Positions 35,498-44,810 of a stretch of 64,000 bases of DNA are shown here, piece by piece. This DNA is from G965261475 sp965261475 [NCBI: bacterium]. Its GTDB lineage: Bacteria; SAR324; XYD2-FULL-50-16. The notes beneath the pieces were generated by a model. It was given only the letters and a program-made list of their open reading frames with translations, was not told the DNA's origin and searched no databases. The position numbers were made by a program, and so were the translations under genes. Each line of letters begins with the position of its first letter. Position 1 is the stretch's first letter. The stretch covers positions 186,001 to 250,000 of the forward strand of contig OZ253454.1 of assembly GCA_965261475.1 (NCBI GenBank). The letters are read 5' to 3'.

Positions 35498-36532
35498 ATG
35501 GTAGAAAAAAAAGAGTTAAATTGGAAAAAAATTGGATTTGGATACCATAAAACTGATTTTCGGTTTGTCTCAACATATAAAAACGGAAAATGGAGTGAAG
35601 GAAAGTTAATTCGTGATAATCAAATACAGTTACACGAAGGCTCAAGTGCTTTGCACTACGCGCAACAGTGCTTTGAGGGTATGAAGGCTCATTCTGCTGC
35701 AGATGGTAGAGTTTTATTATTTCGCCCGCTAGAAAATGCGAAAAGAATGCAAAATACAGCGAGGCGTTTGTTGATACCACCCGTACCTGATGCTTTATTT
35801 TTACGCGCAGTAGAAGAAGTGATCAGGGCGAATCTTGCTTGGTTGCCTCCCTACGGCTCAGGAGCTTCACTCTACATTCGTCCCCTACTTTTTGGTTCAG
35901 GGGCAATGTTAGGTCTCATGCCAGCACCCACTTATGAATTTCGGGTCTTTGCTTCTCCTGTTGGACCTTATTTTTCTGAGCAAAAACTTGCATTTATCAA
36001 ACTTTATTTAACTACAAAGTTTGATAGAGCTGCTCCTTTGGGTATTGGTGCTTTTAAAGCTGGAGCTAATTATGCGGCTGGTTTGTTTGTTAAGGAAAAA
36101 GCGAAAGAAAAAGGTGCTGATGAGGCTTTATTTTTAGACGCTAGAGAGCATAAATACTTAGACGAGACAGGGGCATCTAATATAGTAATTTTTACTAAAG
36201 ATCAAAGGTTAATTACCCCTAGTTCTGACACTATTTTACCGAGTATTACTAGAGAGTCAATTATGCAAATTGCCGCAGAAAAATTAGGTTTAAAAACACA
36301 AGAGCGAGCGATAGATTTTTTTGACGAAGCACAGACATTTGCAGAAATGGGCGCTTGCGGTACAGCTGCTGTGCTTACGCCTATCTCTGAGATCATCACA
36401 GATAAAACAAACTATGTTTTACAAAAAAACAATCCTGTGATGCAAAAAATTTATCAAGAATTAGTCAGTATTCAACAAGGACAAGGAGCAGATAGTTTTG
36501 ACTGGGTGCACGAGGTTGCACTAAAATGTTAA
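35498..36532 (+). CDS. ilvE: Branched-chain amino acid aminotransferase
   Basis: This class IV pyridoxal-phosphate enzyme makes leucine, isoleucine and valine from their 2-oxo acids. SALHYAQQCFEGMKAH (near residues 50-65) and the cofactor lysine, Lys187 in GIGAFKAGANYAAG, identify it, with DETGASNIVIF and the C-terminal EMGACGTAAVLTPI. The length of 344 fits the eukaryote-like/type II branch. It follows the sugar dehydratase closely but is metabolically unrelated. Confidence 0.94.
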   Translation: MVEKKELNWKKIGFGYHKTDFRFVSTYKNGKWSEGKLIRDNQIQLHEGSSALHYAQQCFEGMKAHSAADGRVLLFRPLENAKRMQNTARRLLIPPVPDALFLRAVEEVIRANLAWLPPYGSGASLYIRPLLFGSGAMLGLMPAPTYEFRVFASPVGPYFSEQKLAFIKLYLTTKFDRAAPLGIGAFKAGANYAAGLFVKEKAKEKGADEALFLDAREHKYLDETGASNIVIFTKDQRLITPSSDTILPSITRESIMQIAAEKLGLKTQERAIDFFDEAQTFAEMGACGTAAVLTPISEIITDKTNYVLQKNNPVMQKIYQELVSIQQGQGADSFDWVHEVALKC

Positions 36533-36556
36533 CTCTAGTTACCTATTTTTATTTTT

Positions 36557-37945
36557 ATGATGCACCTAATAATAGGAGGCGCTAAAGAAGCAGGAAAATT
36601 TTTAGCAGCAGAATTTAGTAAAGAAGATCTAGAGCACAATTATTCTATTACTGTCATAGATGAAGATTATAAGGAAATTCAAAGTATCCACCAGCAATTC
36701 AATGTTGCTACAGTTTGTGCAAGTATTGCTGATTTTCAAATACTCAAACAAAACATTAAATCAGAAACTAGAGCTTTTGTAGCTTGTACGGAAAAAGAAG
36801 AAACCAATATCATCTCTTGTATACTAGCACATTCCCTAGGTATTAAAAATAATATCGCAGTAACCTATTCTGCAATTTATAACCAAGAAAAAATATTAGC
36901 AAAATACCAAAAATCTGGTGTTCGATATATTATTAACACTACTAAGGTTTTAAAAGAGGAAATCATCAAGCTTGCAAATTTTGCTTCTTCTATTCAAATC
37001 AATTATTTTGCAAAAGGCGAAGTGGTGCTCTACGGCTTTGTGGTAGATAAAAACTTTATTTTTTTAAATAAGTTTATTTATGAAATAACTCAAACGAGTT
37101 TTTTTTTGATAGGGGCAACATCTAGATCGGGATCTTCTTATATTCCTAGTGGAAATTGGAAAATAAAAGAAGGTGACACATTATTTGTGCTTTTTCCTAA
37201 AGCAAAACTCATAGAGTTTGAAGAAAAATTTATCGTCAAAAAAGAATATACAAAAAATATTGTTATTTTTGGAGAGCAAAATTTAACGAATGTTTTAGTT
37301 TGCAACTTATTACAAAAAAATTTTATCGTTGATGTAATTTGCAAAGACCAAGCAGAGCAAAATTTTATATCCCAAAATATTCCTAAAGAAAAATATCAGA
37401 ATTGTCGGTTTCACATCAGCTCTGCACTAGATTTTGCCTTGCAAAAAAAAATAATAATAAGAAAAAATATTTTATTTATAGCTCTTTCTCAAAATGAACC
37501 GGATAATTTAACAGCTTGTATGCTTGCTAAATATTTGGGAGTAGAAAAAACTATTGCTTTGGTCAACCAACAAGATTTGCTTATTGTAGCACAAAAAATG
37601 GGTGTTGATGTTAGTTTGTCTAAAAAAGCTATAGTCAATCGTTTGGTACAACAACTTATTCATTATGGAGATTATTCTCCAGACTTTACTACAGTAGCCA
37701 ACACCGATATCGAGGTGCTTTCTTTAAGTATTAAAAAACACTCTCCTTGGGTCAATTTATCTCTGCAAGAGATTCTATTTCCTCAAAATTCCCTAGTAGG
37801 AATTATTATTAACCATAAAAACAAAATTATTATTCCTAAGGGAGATACTATAATCAGGCAAAATGATAAATTGATTTTTTTTACTCTGCCTAGGAATGTA
37901 CTTAAATTAAAGAAAATGGCTTTAGGAAGTTTGCAAAAAATTTGA
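36557..37945 (+). CDS. trkA: TrkA potassium-uptake regulatory protein
   Basis: TrkA is the cytoplasmic NAD-binding subunit that gates the TrkH/G potassium channel. The protein has two RCK units in tandem: an N-fold (IIGGAKEAGKF at the start, VIDEDYKEIQSI) with a C-domain to about residue 225, and a second N-fold from about 233 (NIVIFGEQNLTNVLVCNLL) with its C-domain ending GDTIIRQNDKLIFF. The first glycine-rich loop is GGAKEAG rather than GAGQVG. No TrkH gene is in the window. It may connect to the cyclic-di-AMP system at 31 kb, which often controls potassium. Confidence 0.92.
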   Translation: MMHLIIGGAKEAGKFLAAEFSKEDLEHNYSITVIDEDYKEIQSIHQQFNVATVCASIADFQILKQNIKSETRAFVACTEKEETNIISCILAHSLGIKNNIAVTYSAIYNQEKILAKYQKSGVRYIINTTKVLKEEIIKLANFASSIQINYFAKGEVVLYGFVVDKNFIFLNKFIYEITQTSFFLIGATSRSGSSYIPSGNWKIKEGDTLFVLFPKAKLIEFEEKFIVKKEYTKNIVIFGEQNLTNVLVCNLLQKNFIVDVICKDQAEQNFISQNIPKEKYQNCRFHISSALDFALQKKIIIRKNILFIALSQNEPDNLTACMLAKYLGVEKTIALVNQQDLLIVAQKMGVDVSLSKKAIVNRLVQQLIHYGDYSPDFTTVANTDIEVLSLSIKKHSPWVNLSLQEILFPQNSLVGIIINHKNKIIIPKGDTIIRQNDKLIFFTLPRNVLKLKKMALGSLQKI

Positions 37946-37958
37946 TTAGTAAATTGTT

Positions 37959-38528
37959 TTAGCTAGAGAGCCAGTTGTGCATAATCATTTTTCCATGTTC
38001 TGTCAAAATAGATTCTGGGTGGAATTGTAGCCCCTTGACAGCTAATGTGTTATGAGAAACACCCATTACTTGAGAGTCTTGGGACATAGCGGTTATAGTT
38101 AATTCTGGCGGTATAGAATCTTTAGCGACACTCCAAGAATGATATCTGCCCGTTAAAATTTTTGATGGAATTCCTGCGAATAGAGGCTCTGTTTTTTGAG
38201 TGATTTTAGTTAGAATGCTAAGTCCGTGGGTTACAATTTCCATATTAAATAACCTAGCACCAAAAACTTCACAAATTCCTTGGTGTCCTAGACAAATACC
38301 TAGAATATTCTTTTGAGCAGCGTAGTTTCGAATTAAATCTAACATAATACCAGATTCATGAGGTAGCCCTGGTCCTGGGGAGAGTAAAATTTTATCATAT
38401 TGAGCTACTTCTTTGAGTAAAATTTGATCATTACGGTGCACCTCTAGGTTATCATAACCCAACTCTCTAATTAAGTGCACTAGGTTATAAACAAAAGAAT
38501 CATAATTATCAAGAACTAGAATTTTCAT
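37959..38528 (-). CDS. trpG: Anthranilate synthase component II (glutamine amidotransferase)
   Basis: TrpG releases ammonia from glutamine for TrpE. The triad is Cys79 (GICLGHQG), His170 and Glu172 (FHPES), in a 189-residue protein starting MKILVLDNYDSF. I chose the ATG at 38528, which overlaps trpE by 20 bases; the frame stays open to 38669 inside trpE but that extension is out-of-frame trpE sequence. The same subunit could also serve aminodeoxychorismate synthase (PabA). Confidence 0.92.
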   Translation of the reverse strand: MKILVLDNYDSFVYNLVHLIRELGYDNLEVHRNDQILLKEVAQYDKILLSPGPGLPHESGIMLDLIRNYAAQKNILGICLGHQGICEVFGARLFNMEIVTHGLSILTKITQKTEPLFAGIPSKILTGRYHSWSVAKDSIPPELTITAMSQDSQVMGVSHNTLAVKGLQFHPESILTEHGKMIMHNWLSS

Positions 38529-39933
38529 AAGTATTTTTGTTAAATTCCTCATTCGCTTTCTCAATAGCAAATTTAAGAGCAGCTTTTTTATTATTCGCTT
38601 CTTGGAGCTCGCTGTGCTTGTTGGATAAACAAACAATACCACTCCCTGCTTGGTAGTGCAATATGCCATTACAGCTTAAAATTGTACGAATCATAATTGC
38701 ATGGTTCAGTTCTCCTTTAAAACCTAGATACCCAATAGCTCCGCCATAAAATTCTCTATTGCTTGTTTCTAAATTGTCTATTATTTGCATTGCTTTATAT
38801 TTTGGAGCGCCAGAAAGTGTGCCCGCTGGGAAAGTATCAGCAAAAAGCTGAATAGAGCTAATATTTTTAATTTTAGCTACTACTTTAGAGACCATATGAA
38901 TTACATGAGAATAATATTGTATTTCTTTAAAAGTTACTACTTTGACTTGCCTACCTTGTTTACTAAGGTCGTTTCTTGCTAAATCTACTAGCATGCAATG
39001 CTCTGCGTTTTCTTTTTTATTATCAAACAATTGTTTTGCAAGTTTAGCATCTTGTTTGTCATCGCCAGAGCGTTTGAAGCAACCAGCAATAGGGTAAATA
39101 GCAGCTTCGTTTTTTTTGATTATGATTTGTGCTTCTGGCGAAGAGCCAAAAATTTTAAAACTTCCGTAATCAAAATAAAAAAGATAGGGTGAGGGGTTAA
39201 TAGAGCGTAGCATACGATAGATATTCCACTCATCACCGTGAAACTTTTGATAAAATTTTCTTGATAGTACTACTTGAAACACATCGCCTCTTTGACAATG
39301 CCAAATACCTTTTTCAATAATTTTTATAAATTGTTGGTCGGTATAATTGGATTGCTCGACTCCCTCAGTCCAAAAAGGATAAGTGGTAAATTGCTTGTGT
39401 TGGATTTTAGTTAAGACATTTTTAATAATGGATGGTTGCTTGGGGATTTGATACTCAAAAATATGGAGTTTTTCTTGAAAATGTTCAAAAACTATCACAA
39501 TACTAAAAAATTGATATAACATTTCTGGAATTTTTTGTGTTTTTTTAGTGATTGTTAAATTTTCAAAATTTTGTACAGCGTCGTAAGTGCTATAACCAAA
39601 AACTCCCCCTGTAGTAAAAGTGTAGTTTTGTTTTGTAGCTTGAAAGGCAAGGCAAAAATTCTCAAAAGCTGTTACGACTTGTTTTTGTTTTTTGATAGCT
39701 GTCTGCTCTTCTTGTTTTTTTGGGTACTGCGTACAAATATATCCTTGAGCTACTGTAAATTTTGCTATAGGACGGCAACAAATATAGGAGTAGTTGTCAT
39801 CCTTGCTATGATAATCTGAGCTTTCCAAAAGCAGAGCATTGGGGTATTCATCTCTTAATTTGTTGTAGATAGCTACGGGAGTAAGGTTATCTGCTAGAAT
39901 TGTTTTGGTATTAGTAATTAACTTTATTTTCAT
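38509..39933 (-). CDS. trpE: Anthranilate synthase component I
   Basis: TrpE turns chorismate into anthranilate, the first tryptophan-specific step. NPSPYLFYFDYG (chorismate and feedback region), HCMLVDLARND, and GTLSGAPKYKAMQII mark the catalytic domain. The residues LLESSD near position 35 correspond to the usual feedback-binding LLES. In place of the common IAGTRPRG it has IAGCFKRSGDD, closer in form to the GTFKRTG-type motif I associate with Bacteroidetes TrpE. The length of 474 is normal. It is paired with trpG, with about 240 bases free upstream but no leader peptide rich in Trp that I could see. Confidence 0.92.
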   Translation of the reverse strand: MKIKLITNTKTILADNLTPVAIYNKLRDEYPNALLLESSDYHSKDDNYSYICCRPIAKFTVAQGYICTQYPKKQEEQTAIKKQKQVVTAFENFCLAFQATKQNYTFTTGGVFGYSTYDAVQNFENLTITKKTQKIPEMLYQFFSIVIVFEHFQEKLHIFEYQIPKQPSIIKNVLTKIQHKQFTTYPFWTEGVEQSNYTDQQFIKIIEKGIWHCQRGDVFQVVLSRKFYQKFHGDEWNIYRMLRSINPSPYLFYFDYGSFKIFGSSPEAQIIIKKNEAAIYPIAGCFKRSGDDKQDAKLAKQLFDNKKENAEHCMLVDLARNDLSKQGRQVKVVTFKEIQYYSHVIHMVSKVVAKIKNISSIQLFADTFPAGTLSGAPKYKAMQIIDNLETSNREFYGGAIGYLGFKGELNHAIMIRTILSCNGILHYQAGSGIVCLSNKHSELQEANNKKAALKFAIEKANEEFNKNTYENSSS

Positions 39934-40180
39934 AAATTATCAATATTAGCATAAAAACAATTTATCAGTCTTTCTCTAGATCTTAACATTTTTATGTTTC
40001 AATAGAAAAAACATTTTTACAAAATTTATTTTGATTATTGTTTTTTTATGTATAAAATAAAACAGCAATATAGGGATTGTAGATACTAGCATTTTAGAAT
40101 TATACAATATTTAACGATGAAAGTTATCTATATAAATTGCAAAGTGTGCTGATTTTGTAATCTTTAAAATAACATTGACT

Positions 40181-40924
40181 ATGTATAGCAATTTTATAAC
40201 AAACTCTTGGTATCAAAAAGTTATTTTTTTGTTGGTTTATAGTTGTTTTTTGTGGAGTTTGACTGCTACAGAAAAAATTACCTTTCAAAGCAGTAGCTCT
40301 CAGTCGCAACTTATAGAGCTTTTTACCTCTCAAGGTTGTAGTAGCTGCCCTCCAACAGAGCGCTGGTTGAATAGGTTTGTTACAAAGAAAGATCTGTGGA
40401 CGAAGTTTGTACCTCTTGCTTTTCACGTGGACTATTGGGATTATATAGGTTGGAAAGATGTTTACGCTCAGAAGCAATTTACCAAAAGGCAAAGATTTTA
40501 TAGGAAAAATAGAAATTTAAAAAGTGTTTATACACCAGCTTTGTTGATTAACGGAAAGGAGTGGCGTGGAGGCAAGTTTCCTCACACCACAAAACAAACA
40601 GGTATTTTAAGTGGCTCGTTGCGTAATAACCAAGTTGAAGTTTTTTATTCTGGCTTAGAAAATAATTTAGAATTGCATGTAGCTTTATTAGGTTTTGAAG
40701 TAAAAACACAAGTTTTAAGTGGAGAAAATTCTAATAAACTCTTAGAGCAAGAGTTTCTAGTTTTAAATCACCAAAAATTATTTACTACCAATCAGGCAAA
40801 TAATAAATGGAATTTTGAGCTACCAAAAACTAGCAGACCTGAAATCAAGAAACTAGCCCTTGCTCTTTGGGTAAGTAATAAAAAAGATTTATTAGTACTA
40901 CAAGCGACAGGGTTTTGGTTGTAA
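40181..40924 (+). CDS. DUF1223 exported thioredoxin-like protein
   Basis: A signal-anchor segment (about residues 10-30) is followed by the DUF1223 hallmark LIELFTSQGCSSCPPTE, a thioredoxin-fold motif CSSC, then FHVDYWDYIGWKD and YTPALLINGKEWRGG. Members are secreted or membrane-tethered proteins of uncertain redox function. I used the ATG at 40181; a TTG two codons upstream is also open. The RDD gene starts four bases after it, so they are probably an operon. Confidence 0.87.
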   Translation: MYSNFITNSWYQKVIFLLVYSCFLWSLTATEKITFQSSSSQSQLIELFTSQGCSSCPPTERWLNRFVTKKDLWTKFVPLAFHVDYWDYIGWKDVYAQKQFTKRQRFYRKNRNLKSVYTPALLINGKEWRGGKFPHTTKQTGILSGSLRNNQVEVFYSGLENNLELHVALLGFEVKTQVLSGENSNKLLEQEFLVLNHQKLFTTNQANNKWNFELPKTSRPEIKKLALALWVSNKKDLLVLQATGFWL

Positions 40925-40927
40925 AAA

Positions 40928-41452
40928 ATGGAATCACATAATTTAGAATTTGCGGGTTTTCGTATTAGGTTTTTGGCTATTATAATAGATGGTATTCTTT
41001 TTAATATTCTTTTTTATAGTATTTTTAGTAACAATTTTTCTTTTTTACCTAGCTTAAAAAATTTTAGTAATATTTCCTTTTTGGATATCCAGCAATCTTT
41101 ATTGATTTGGGATGTTTATGGGTTATCTGATTTTTTTGTTTATTATTTAAAATTTTTTAAAAACAGCTTAATTCCTTTTGTAATGACTCTTCTTTTTTGG
41201 TTTGTTTTTGCTGCTACTCCGGGGAAAATGTTGTTTAGAGTAAAAATTGTTGATATGAAAACAGGTAAAAAACCTAGTAAGTTACAACTTGTTATACGTT
41301 ATCTTTGCTATTTTCTCTCTAGTATTTTGATGCTTGGTTTTTTATGGGTAATTTTTGATAAGAAGAAACAAGGTTGGCACGATAAACTCTCCTGTACTGC
41401 TGTAGTTAGACAGAAGACTCAAAAAGTATTGTTTTATGGCACTACTGATTAA
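40928..41452 (+). CDS. RDD-family membrane protein
   Basis: The protein of 174 residues has an N-terminal FAGFRIRFLAIIIDG, which contains the RDD-type Arg and Asp residues. A first membrane helix, a helix near 80-100 (LIPFVMTLLFWFVF), the family phrase ATPGKMLFRVKIVD, and a last helix before GWHDKLSCTAVV follow. RDD proteins are small inner-membrane proteins, some implicated in ion transport; function here is open. Confidence 0.87.
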   Translation: MESHNLEFAGFRIRFLAIIIDGILFNILFYSIFSNNFSFLPSLKNFSNISFLDIQQSLLIWDVYGLSDFFVYYLKFFKNSLIPFVMTLLFWFVFAATPGKMLFRVKIVDMKTGKKPSKLQLVIRYLCYFLSSILMLGFLWVIFDKKKQGWHDKLSCTAVVRQKTQKVLFYGTTD

Positions 41453-41470
41453 TTTTTTTTATAAAAATCA

Positions 41471-42127
41471 ATGTTGGCTGCTAAAATAATTCAAGCACAG
41501 CTCCAAGCTGTACAAAACAAAAGTATGCTAACTAAAGATTCTTGGAATAACTATTATTTAGAAAATAACCAGGAGCTTGTTGTATCACCAGATAAGAATT
41601 TTATAGCAGAGATTAAAAAACATTTTTCATTGCAATCCAAAGGTAGTGCGCTAGAGTTAGGAGCAGGAAGCGGTGCAGAGAGTATTTGGTTTGCTAAACA
41701 AGGATGGAGAATCACAGCGTTGGATTTTGCAGATAGCGCTATGCAAGAGCTTGCAAAAAATGCTGCCTTACAAAAACTAACGCTTAGCACTATCACAGCT
41801 GATGCTACTTGTTTGTCATCAGAGATCACAGAAAAATTTGATTTAGTTTATTCTTGCTATCTTCATTTACCAGCAGCTCAACGCTCTAGAATGTTGACGC
41901 AAATTAGTCAGTGTTTACGCAAACAAGGAGTATTTTTTTATCTAGGGATTGATGATAGTTTGGTAGATGCTAGATTTTTTGCAAGTCAAGCAATACTTTG
42001 TGCGGAATTAAAAGACAAGTGGTCCATACTTTGGCAAGAAACCAAGAAAGCTCGGGTTGCGATTAACAATAAAGAAAGTTTTTTAGCAGATATTGTAGTT
42101 ATTTTAGCAAAAAAACTTACACGCTAA
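41471..42127 (+). CDS. Class I SAM-dependent methyltransferase
   Basis: The S-adenosylmethionine-binding motif I, ALELGAGSGAESIWFA (near residues 56-71), is followed by the acidic end of strand 2 (ITALDFAD) and motif IV FDLVYSCYLHLP. The 218-residue protein lacks a clear substrate domain; the pattern is like small-molecule methyltransferases of the UbiE/tellurite-resistance kind. It is convergent with hemF. Confidence 0.82.
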   Translation: MLAAKIIQAQLQAVQNKSMLTKDSWNNYYLENNQELVVSPDKNFIAEIKKHFSLQSKGSALELGAGSGAESIWFAKQGWRITALDFADSAMQELAKNAALQKLTLSTITADATCLSSEITEKFDLVYSCYLHLPAAQRSRMLTQISQCLRKQGVFFYLGIDDSLVDARFFASQAILCAELKDKWSILWQETKKARVAINNKESFLADIVVILAKKLTR

Positions 42128-42136
42128 TATTGTTAG

Positions 42137-43030
42137 TTATGGCTTTGCTAGCCAATCTTGGATTTGAAAATACTTTTGTGCTTCTTGCTCTTCGGTATTT
42201 TCTGCTACTTGGAAATCATAGAGCCATTTTGCTGTTGGAGGTAAAGAAAGAAAAATAGATTCTATGCTACCACCCGTTTGCAACCCAAAAGCGGTGCCTT
42301 TGTCATAGAGTAAGTTAAATTCTGTATAACGAGCCCTACGATGAGCTTGGTATTCTTTGTTATAATGACGAAAGGGACTATGCATTCTTTTTTGTAGAAT
42401 AGGAATATAAGTTTCTATAAAAAATTTTGCTAGAGCTTGGGTAAAAGCAAAATCTTTTTTTGATGTTAAAGAATCAAAGAAAATACCACCAACTCCTCTT
42501 GTTTCTTGACGGTGGGGCAGATAAAAATATTCGTCGCATTTTTTTTTAAATTTAAGATAATAATCTTTATCAAAAATATCACAAGTTTTTTTGAGATTAG
42601 TATGAAAAGCAATTATATCTTCTGGCAGAGGGTAGTAAGGGTTCAAATCTACACCACCCCCAAACCAATATTGTTTTTGACCCTGAAAATAGCGAATATT
42701 GAAATGTACTGCTGGTACAAAAGGGTTGTACGGATGTAGTATCAGCGAAACACCGCATGCTTGGAAAGTTTCTGAGTCTGTGAAAGGTAGGTTAAATTTT
42801 TGAGTAATTTTCTTGTCTAATTTTCCTGTGATACTAGAAAAATTTATTCCTCCTTTTTCTATAATCTTACCTAGAAAAGCTCTAGTTTTACCTCCTCCTT
42901 TTCCTTTTTTATAATCCCAGCAATCTTCGCGATAATTTTCGTTTGTAACGGCTACTAATGCTTCACAAAGAGTATTCTGTATATCTTGAAAAACAGCTGA
43001 TATTTTATCAAATTTTTGATGTTGATCCAT
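42137..43030 (-). CDS. hemF: Oxygen-dependent coproporphyrinogen-III oxidase
   Basis: HemF decarboxylates coproporphyrinogen III to protoporphyrinogen IX using molecular oxygen. Conserved blocks are VHFNIRYFQGQKQYWFGGGVDLNPYYP, RRARYTEFNLLYDKGTAFGLQTGG, and ESIFLSLPP. The length of 297 is typical. Its presence shows an aerobic or microaerobic life style and complements hemD at 20.5 kb. It is the last gene of the leftward nuo-dgt run. Confidence 0.96.
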   Translation of the reverse strand: MDQHQKFDKISAVFQDIQNTLCEALVAVTNENYREDCWDYKKGKGGGKTRAFLGKIIEKGGINFSSITGKLDKKITQKFNLPFTDSETFQACGVSLILHPYNPFVPAVHFNIRYFQGQKQYWFGGGVDLNPYYPLPEDIIAFHTNLKKTCDIFDKDYYLKFKKKCDEYFYLPHRQETRGVGGIFFDSLTSKKDFAFTQALAKFFIETYIPILQKRMHSPFRHYNKEYQAHRRARYTEFNLLYDKGTAFGLQTGGSIESIFLSLPPTAKWLYDFQVAENTEEQEAQKYFQIQDWLAKP

Positions 43031-43057
43031 TTTATGACAACAATGAAAATGTATAAA

Positions 43058-43510
43058 TTATTCTTCTTTATACAAGATACAGTTTAGGTTGTATTTTTCT
43101 CCAAACAATCGGCATGTTTTTTCTCTAAAGGATTGTTTTTTATAAAAAGCTCTAATAATAGCTTCTTGTATGCCATTATGATTGAGTTTTTGTGAACCTC
43201 CGACGAATTCATCTCCTGCGTAGTAAATATAAGTTGATACTACATTAGTATAAACCGTAATAACTATTTTGAAATGACAAGCTTCGCTGGTAGGTTGTGT
43301 CTGAGTAATAATTTTTATATTGTCTATTGCAAACATATTTCCTATAGAATTGGTCAATGCATTGTTTATCTCTGGTTGAAGAAAGAATTTTTCTTTTTCT
43401 TCAACTATCACAGTGCATTCTATTGCCCACAGCTTAGCAAAACTGACGCAAACAAAAACAAAGATGAGAATGGTGTGTTTCAAAATAATTGTATATTTAT
43501 AGTTTGTCAA
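43058..43510 (-). CDS. Exported small protein, function unknown
   Basis: A signal peptide (about residues 1-29, ending LWA) precedes a mature domain of about 120 residues with four cysteines (for example ECTVIVEEKE, EACHFKI, KTCRLFGEKYNLNCI), which could form two disulfides in the periplasm. No family is recognised. It overlaps the end of dgt by 14 bases and precedes hemF, so it is probably co-transcribed with both. Confidence 0.6.
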   Translation of the reverse strand: MTNYKYTIILKHTILIFVFVCVSFAKLWAIECTVIVEEKEKFFLQPEINNALTNSIGNMFAIDNIKIITQTQPTSEACHFKIVITVYTNVVSTYIYYAGDEFVGGSQKLNHNGIQEAIIRAFYKKQSFREKTCRLFGEKYNLNCILYKEE

Positions 43511-44810
43511 AAATAGAATGTACTTCAGGAAAGAATAAGGCTTTATATACTCTTGTTAGATGCTTATCTGTCATTCCTGCAATATAGTCACAAAGAATTC
43601 TATTTGCTTGTTTTTGATCTTTTTTGATCTTTTCTTGATACTTGATTGGCAGCAGATTACTGTTATTTTGCAAACATTCAAATACTTTGACAATGATATT
43701 TTGCAATTTAAACTCTGAGATACAATTGCCTCTACTTTTGATAATTTTATTGTCTACCAGCTCTTTAAATTTTTGCAGTAATTCGCCCCAAGGTTTAGCT
43801 AAACAAACATCGTAATCTAATATAGGGTCATCAAAAAAGTTTTTTTTTTGCATTTGACAGTGGCAAATAAAAAAATGAACTATTTTACTAATTATTATTT
43901 TTCTTTGTTTTTTGGAAGGACAATCAAGATTGTTGATAATACTCTCAAATTCTTTTTGAAATGTTTTTTTACTCTCTGGTTTTAAACCTTGCCCAAACTC
44001 TTCCATTGTATTTTTTAGATCTACTACACTAACTAGATTTAGTGCTAGACCATCTTCCAGATCATGTACTCCGTAAGCAATATCGTCTGCTAAAGTCATA
44101 ATAGAAGCAAAAAAATTCATCAAGAATTTTTGATTTTTTGGATTTTGATGGAGAATTTTTTGAGTATCTGCCTGATTAAAGGGCTCTAGCACCCAATCTA
44201 GATTGTTTTTTTCCTCATCAAATATACACTTAGGTGGTTTAAATTGAGAGAATTTTGGAAAATTTTTATTTTTTATTAGGTCTTGTGTTTTTGGAAAACT
44301 AGAATAGACTATAGGGTATTTTAAAATTCCTAGCATAGTAGCTCTAGTGAGGTTAAGCCCGAATTTATCTTCTTCTTCTTCGTCGATCTCTCCTTCTCCT
44401 AACTTACTGGCAATACGAAAAGTATGCGCGTTGCCCTCAAATCCTCCATCGTTCCTCATCAAATAATTTAAAGCATTTTCTCCTCCGTGTCCATTTGGAG
44501 GGTGTCCTAAATCGTGTGCTAGAGCAATTGCTTCAATGCAGAAAATAGAGGGTAAGTAATCTACTTTGTCGTGGTTGTTTTTTTTAAGAATATCACAAAT
44601 ACCTACAGAAATTTGTGCAACTTCCAAAGTATGAGTTAAGCGAGTGCGAATAAAATCATTGACATAATGGTCTAAAACTTGCTTTTTAGACTGCAGTCTA
44701 CGGAAAAAAGCAGAGTGCAAAATACGAGCTTTATCTCTTAGGAATGGGTTGCGGTCTTGATCTTGATGAGGTGTAACTCTTCTTGCAGATAAGCAATTTT
44801 TATCTATCAA
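43497..44810 (-). CDS. dgt: Deoxyguanosinetriphosphate triphosphohydrolase-like HD protein
   Basis: This HD-domain enzyme removes triphosphate from dNTPs, affecting nucleotide pools and in some bacteria phage defence. Metal-site residues are visible: His60 in RTRLTHTLEV, His99-Asp100 in LAHDLGHPPNGHGGE, and a later DDIAYGVHDLED. The 437-residue length fits the dGTPase-like group. It overlaps the 3' end of nuoD by 11 bases and so is translated from the respiratory operon transcript. Confidence 0.9.
   Translation of the reverse strand: MIDKNCLSARRVTPHQDQDRNPFLRDKARILHSAFFRRLQSKKQVLDHYVNDFIRTRLTHTLEVAQISVGICDILKKNNHDKVDYLPSIFCIEAIALAHDLGHPPNGHGGENALNYLMRNDGGFEGNAHTFRIASKLGEGEIDEEEEDKFGLNLTRATMLGILKYPIVYSSFPKTQDLIKNKNFPKFSQFKPPKCIFDEEKNNLDWVLEPFNQADTQKILHQNPKNQKFLMNFFASIMTLADDIAYGVHDLEDGLALNLVSVVDLKNTMEEFGQGLKPESKKTFQKEFESIINNLDCPSKKQRKIIISKIVHFFICHCQMQKKNFFDDPILDYDVCLAKPWGELLQKFKELVDNKIIKSRGNCISEFKLQNIIVKVFECLQNNSNLLPIKYQEKIKKDQKQANRILCDYIAGMTDKHLTRVYKALFFPEVHSIFDKL

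Noticed and set aside
38529-38669. N-terminal extension of TrpG
   Set aside because: The extension is trpE sequence in another frame, and the protein family starts at MKILVLDNYDSF.
39934-40180. tryptophan attenuator or T-box before trpE
   Set aside because: I found no Trp-rich leader peptide and no convincing terminator/antiterminator pair on the minus strand.
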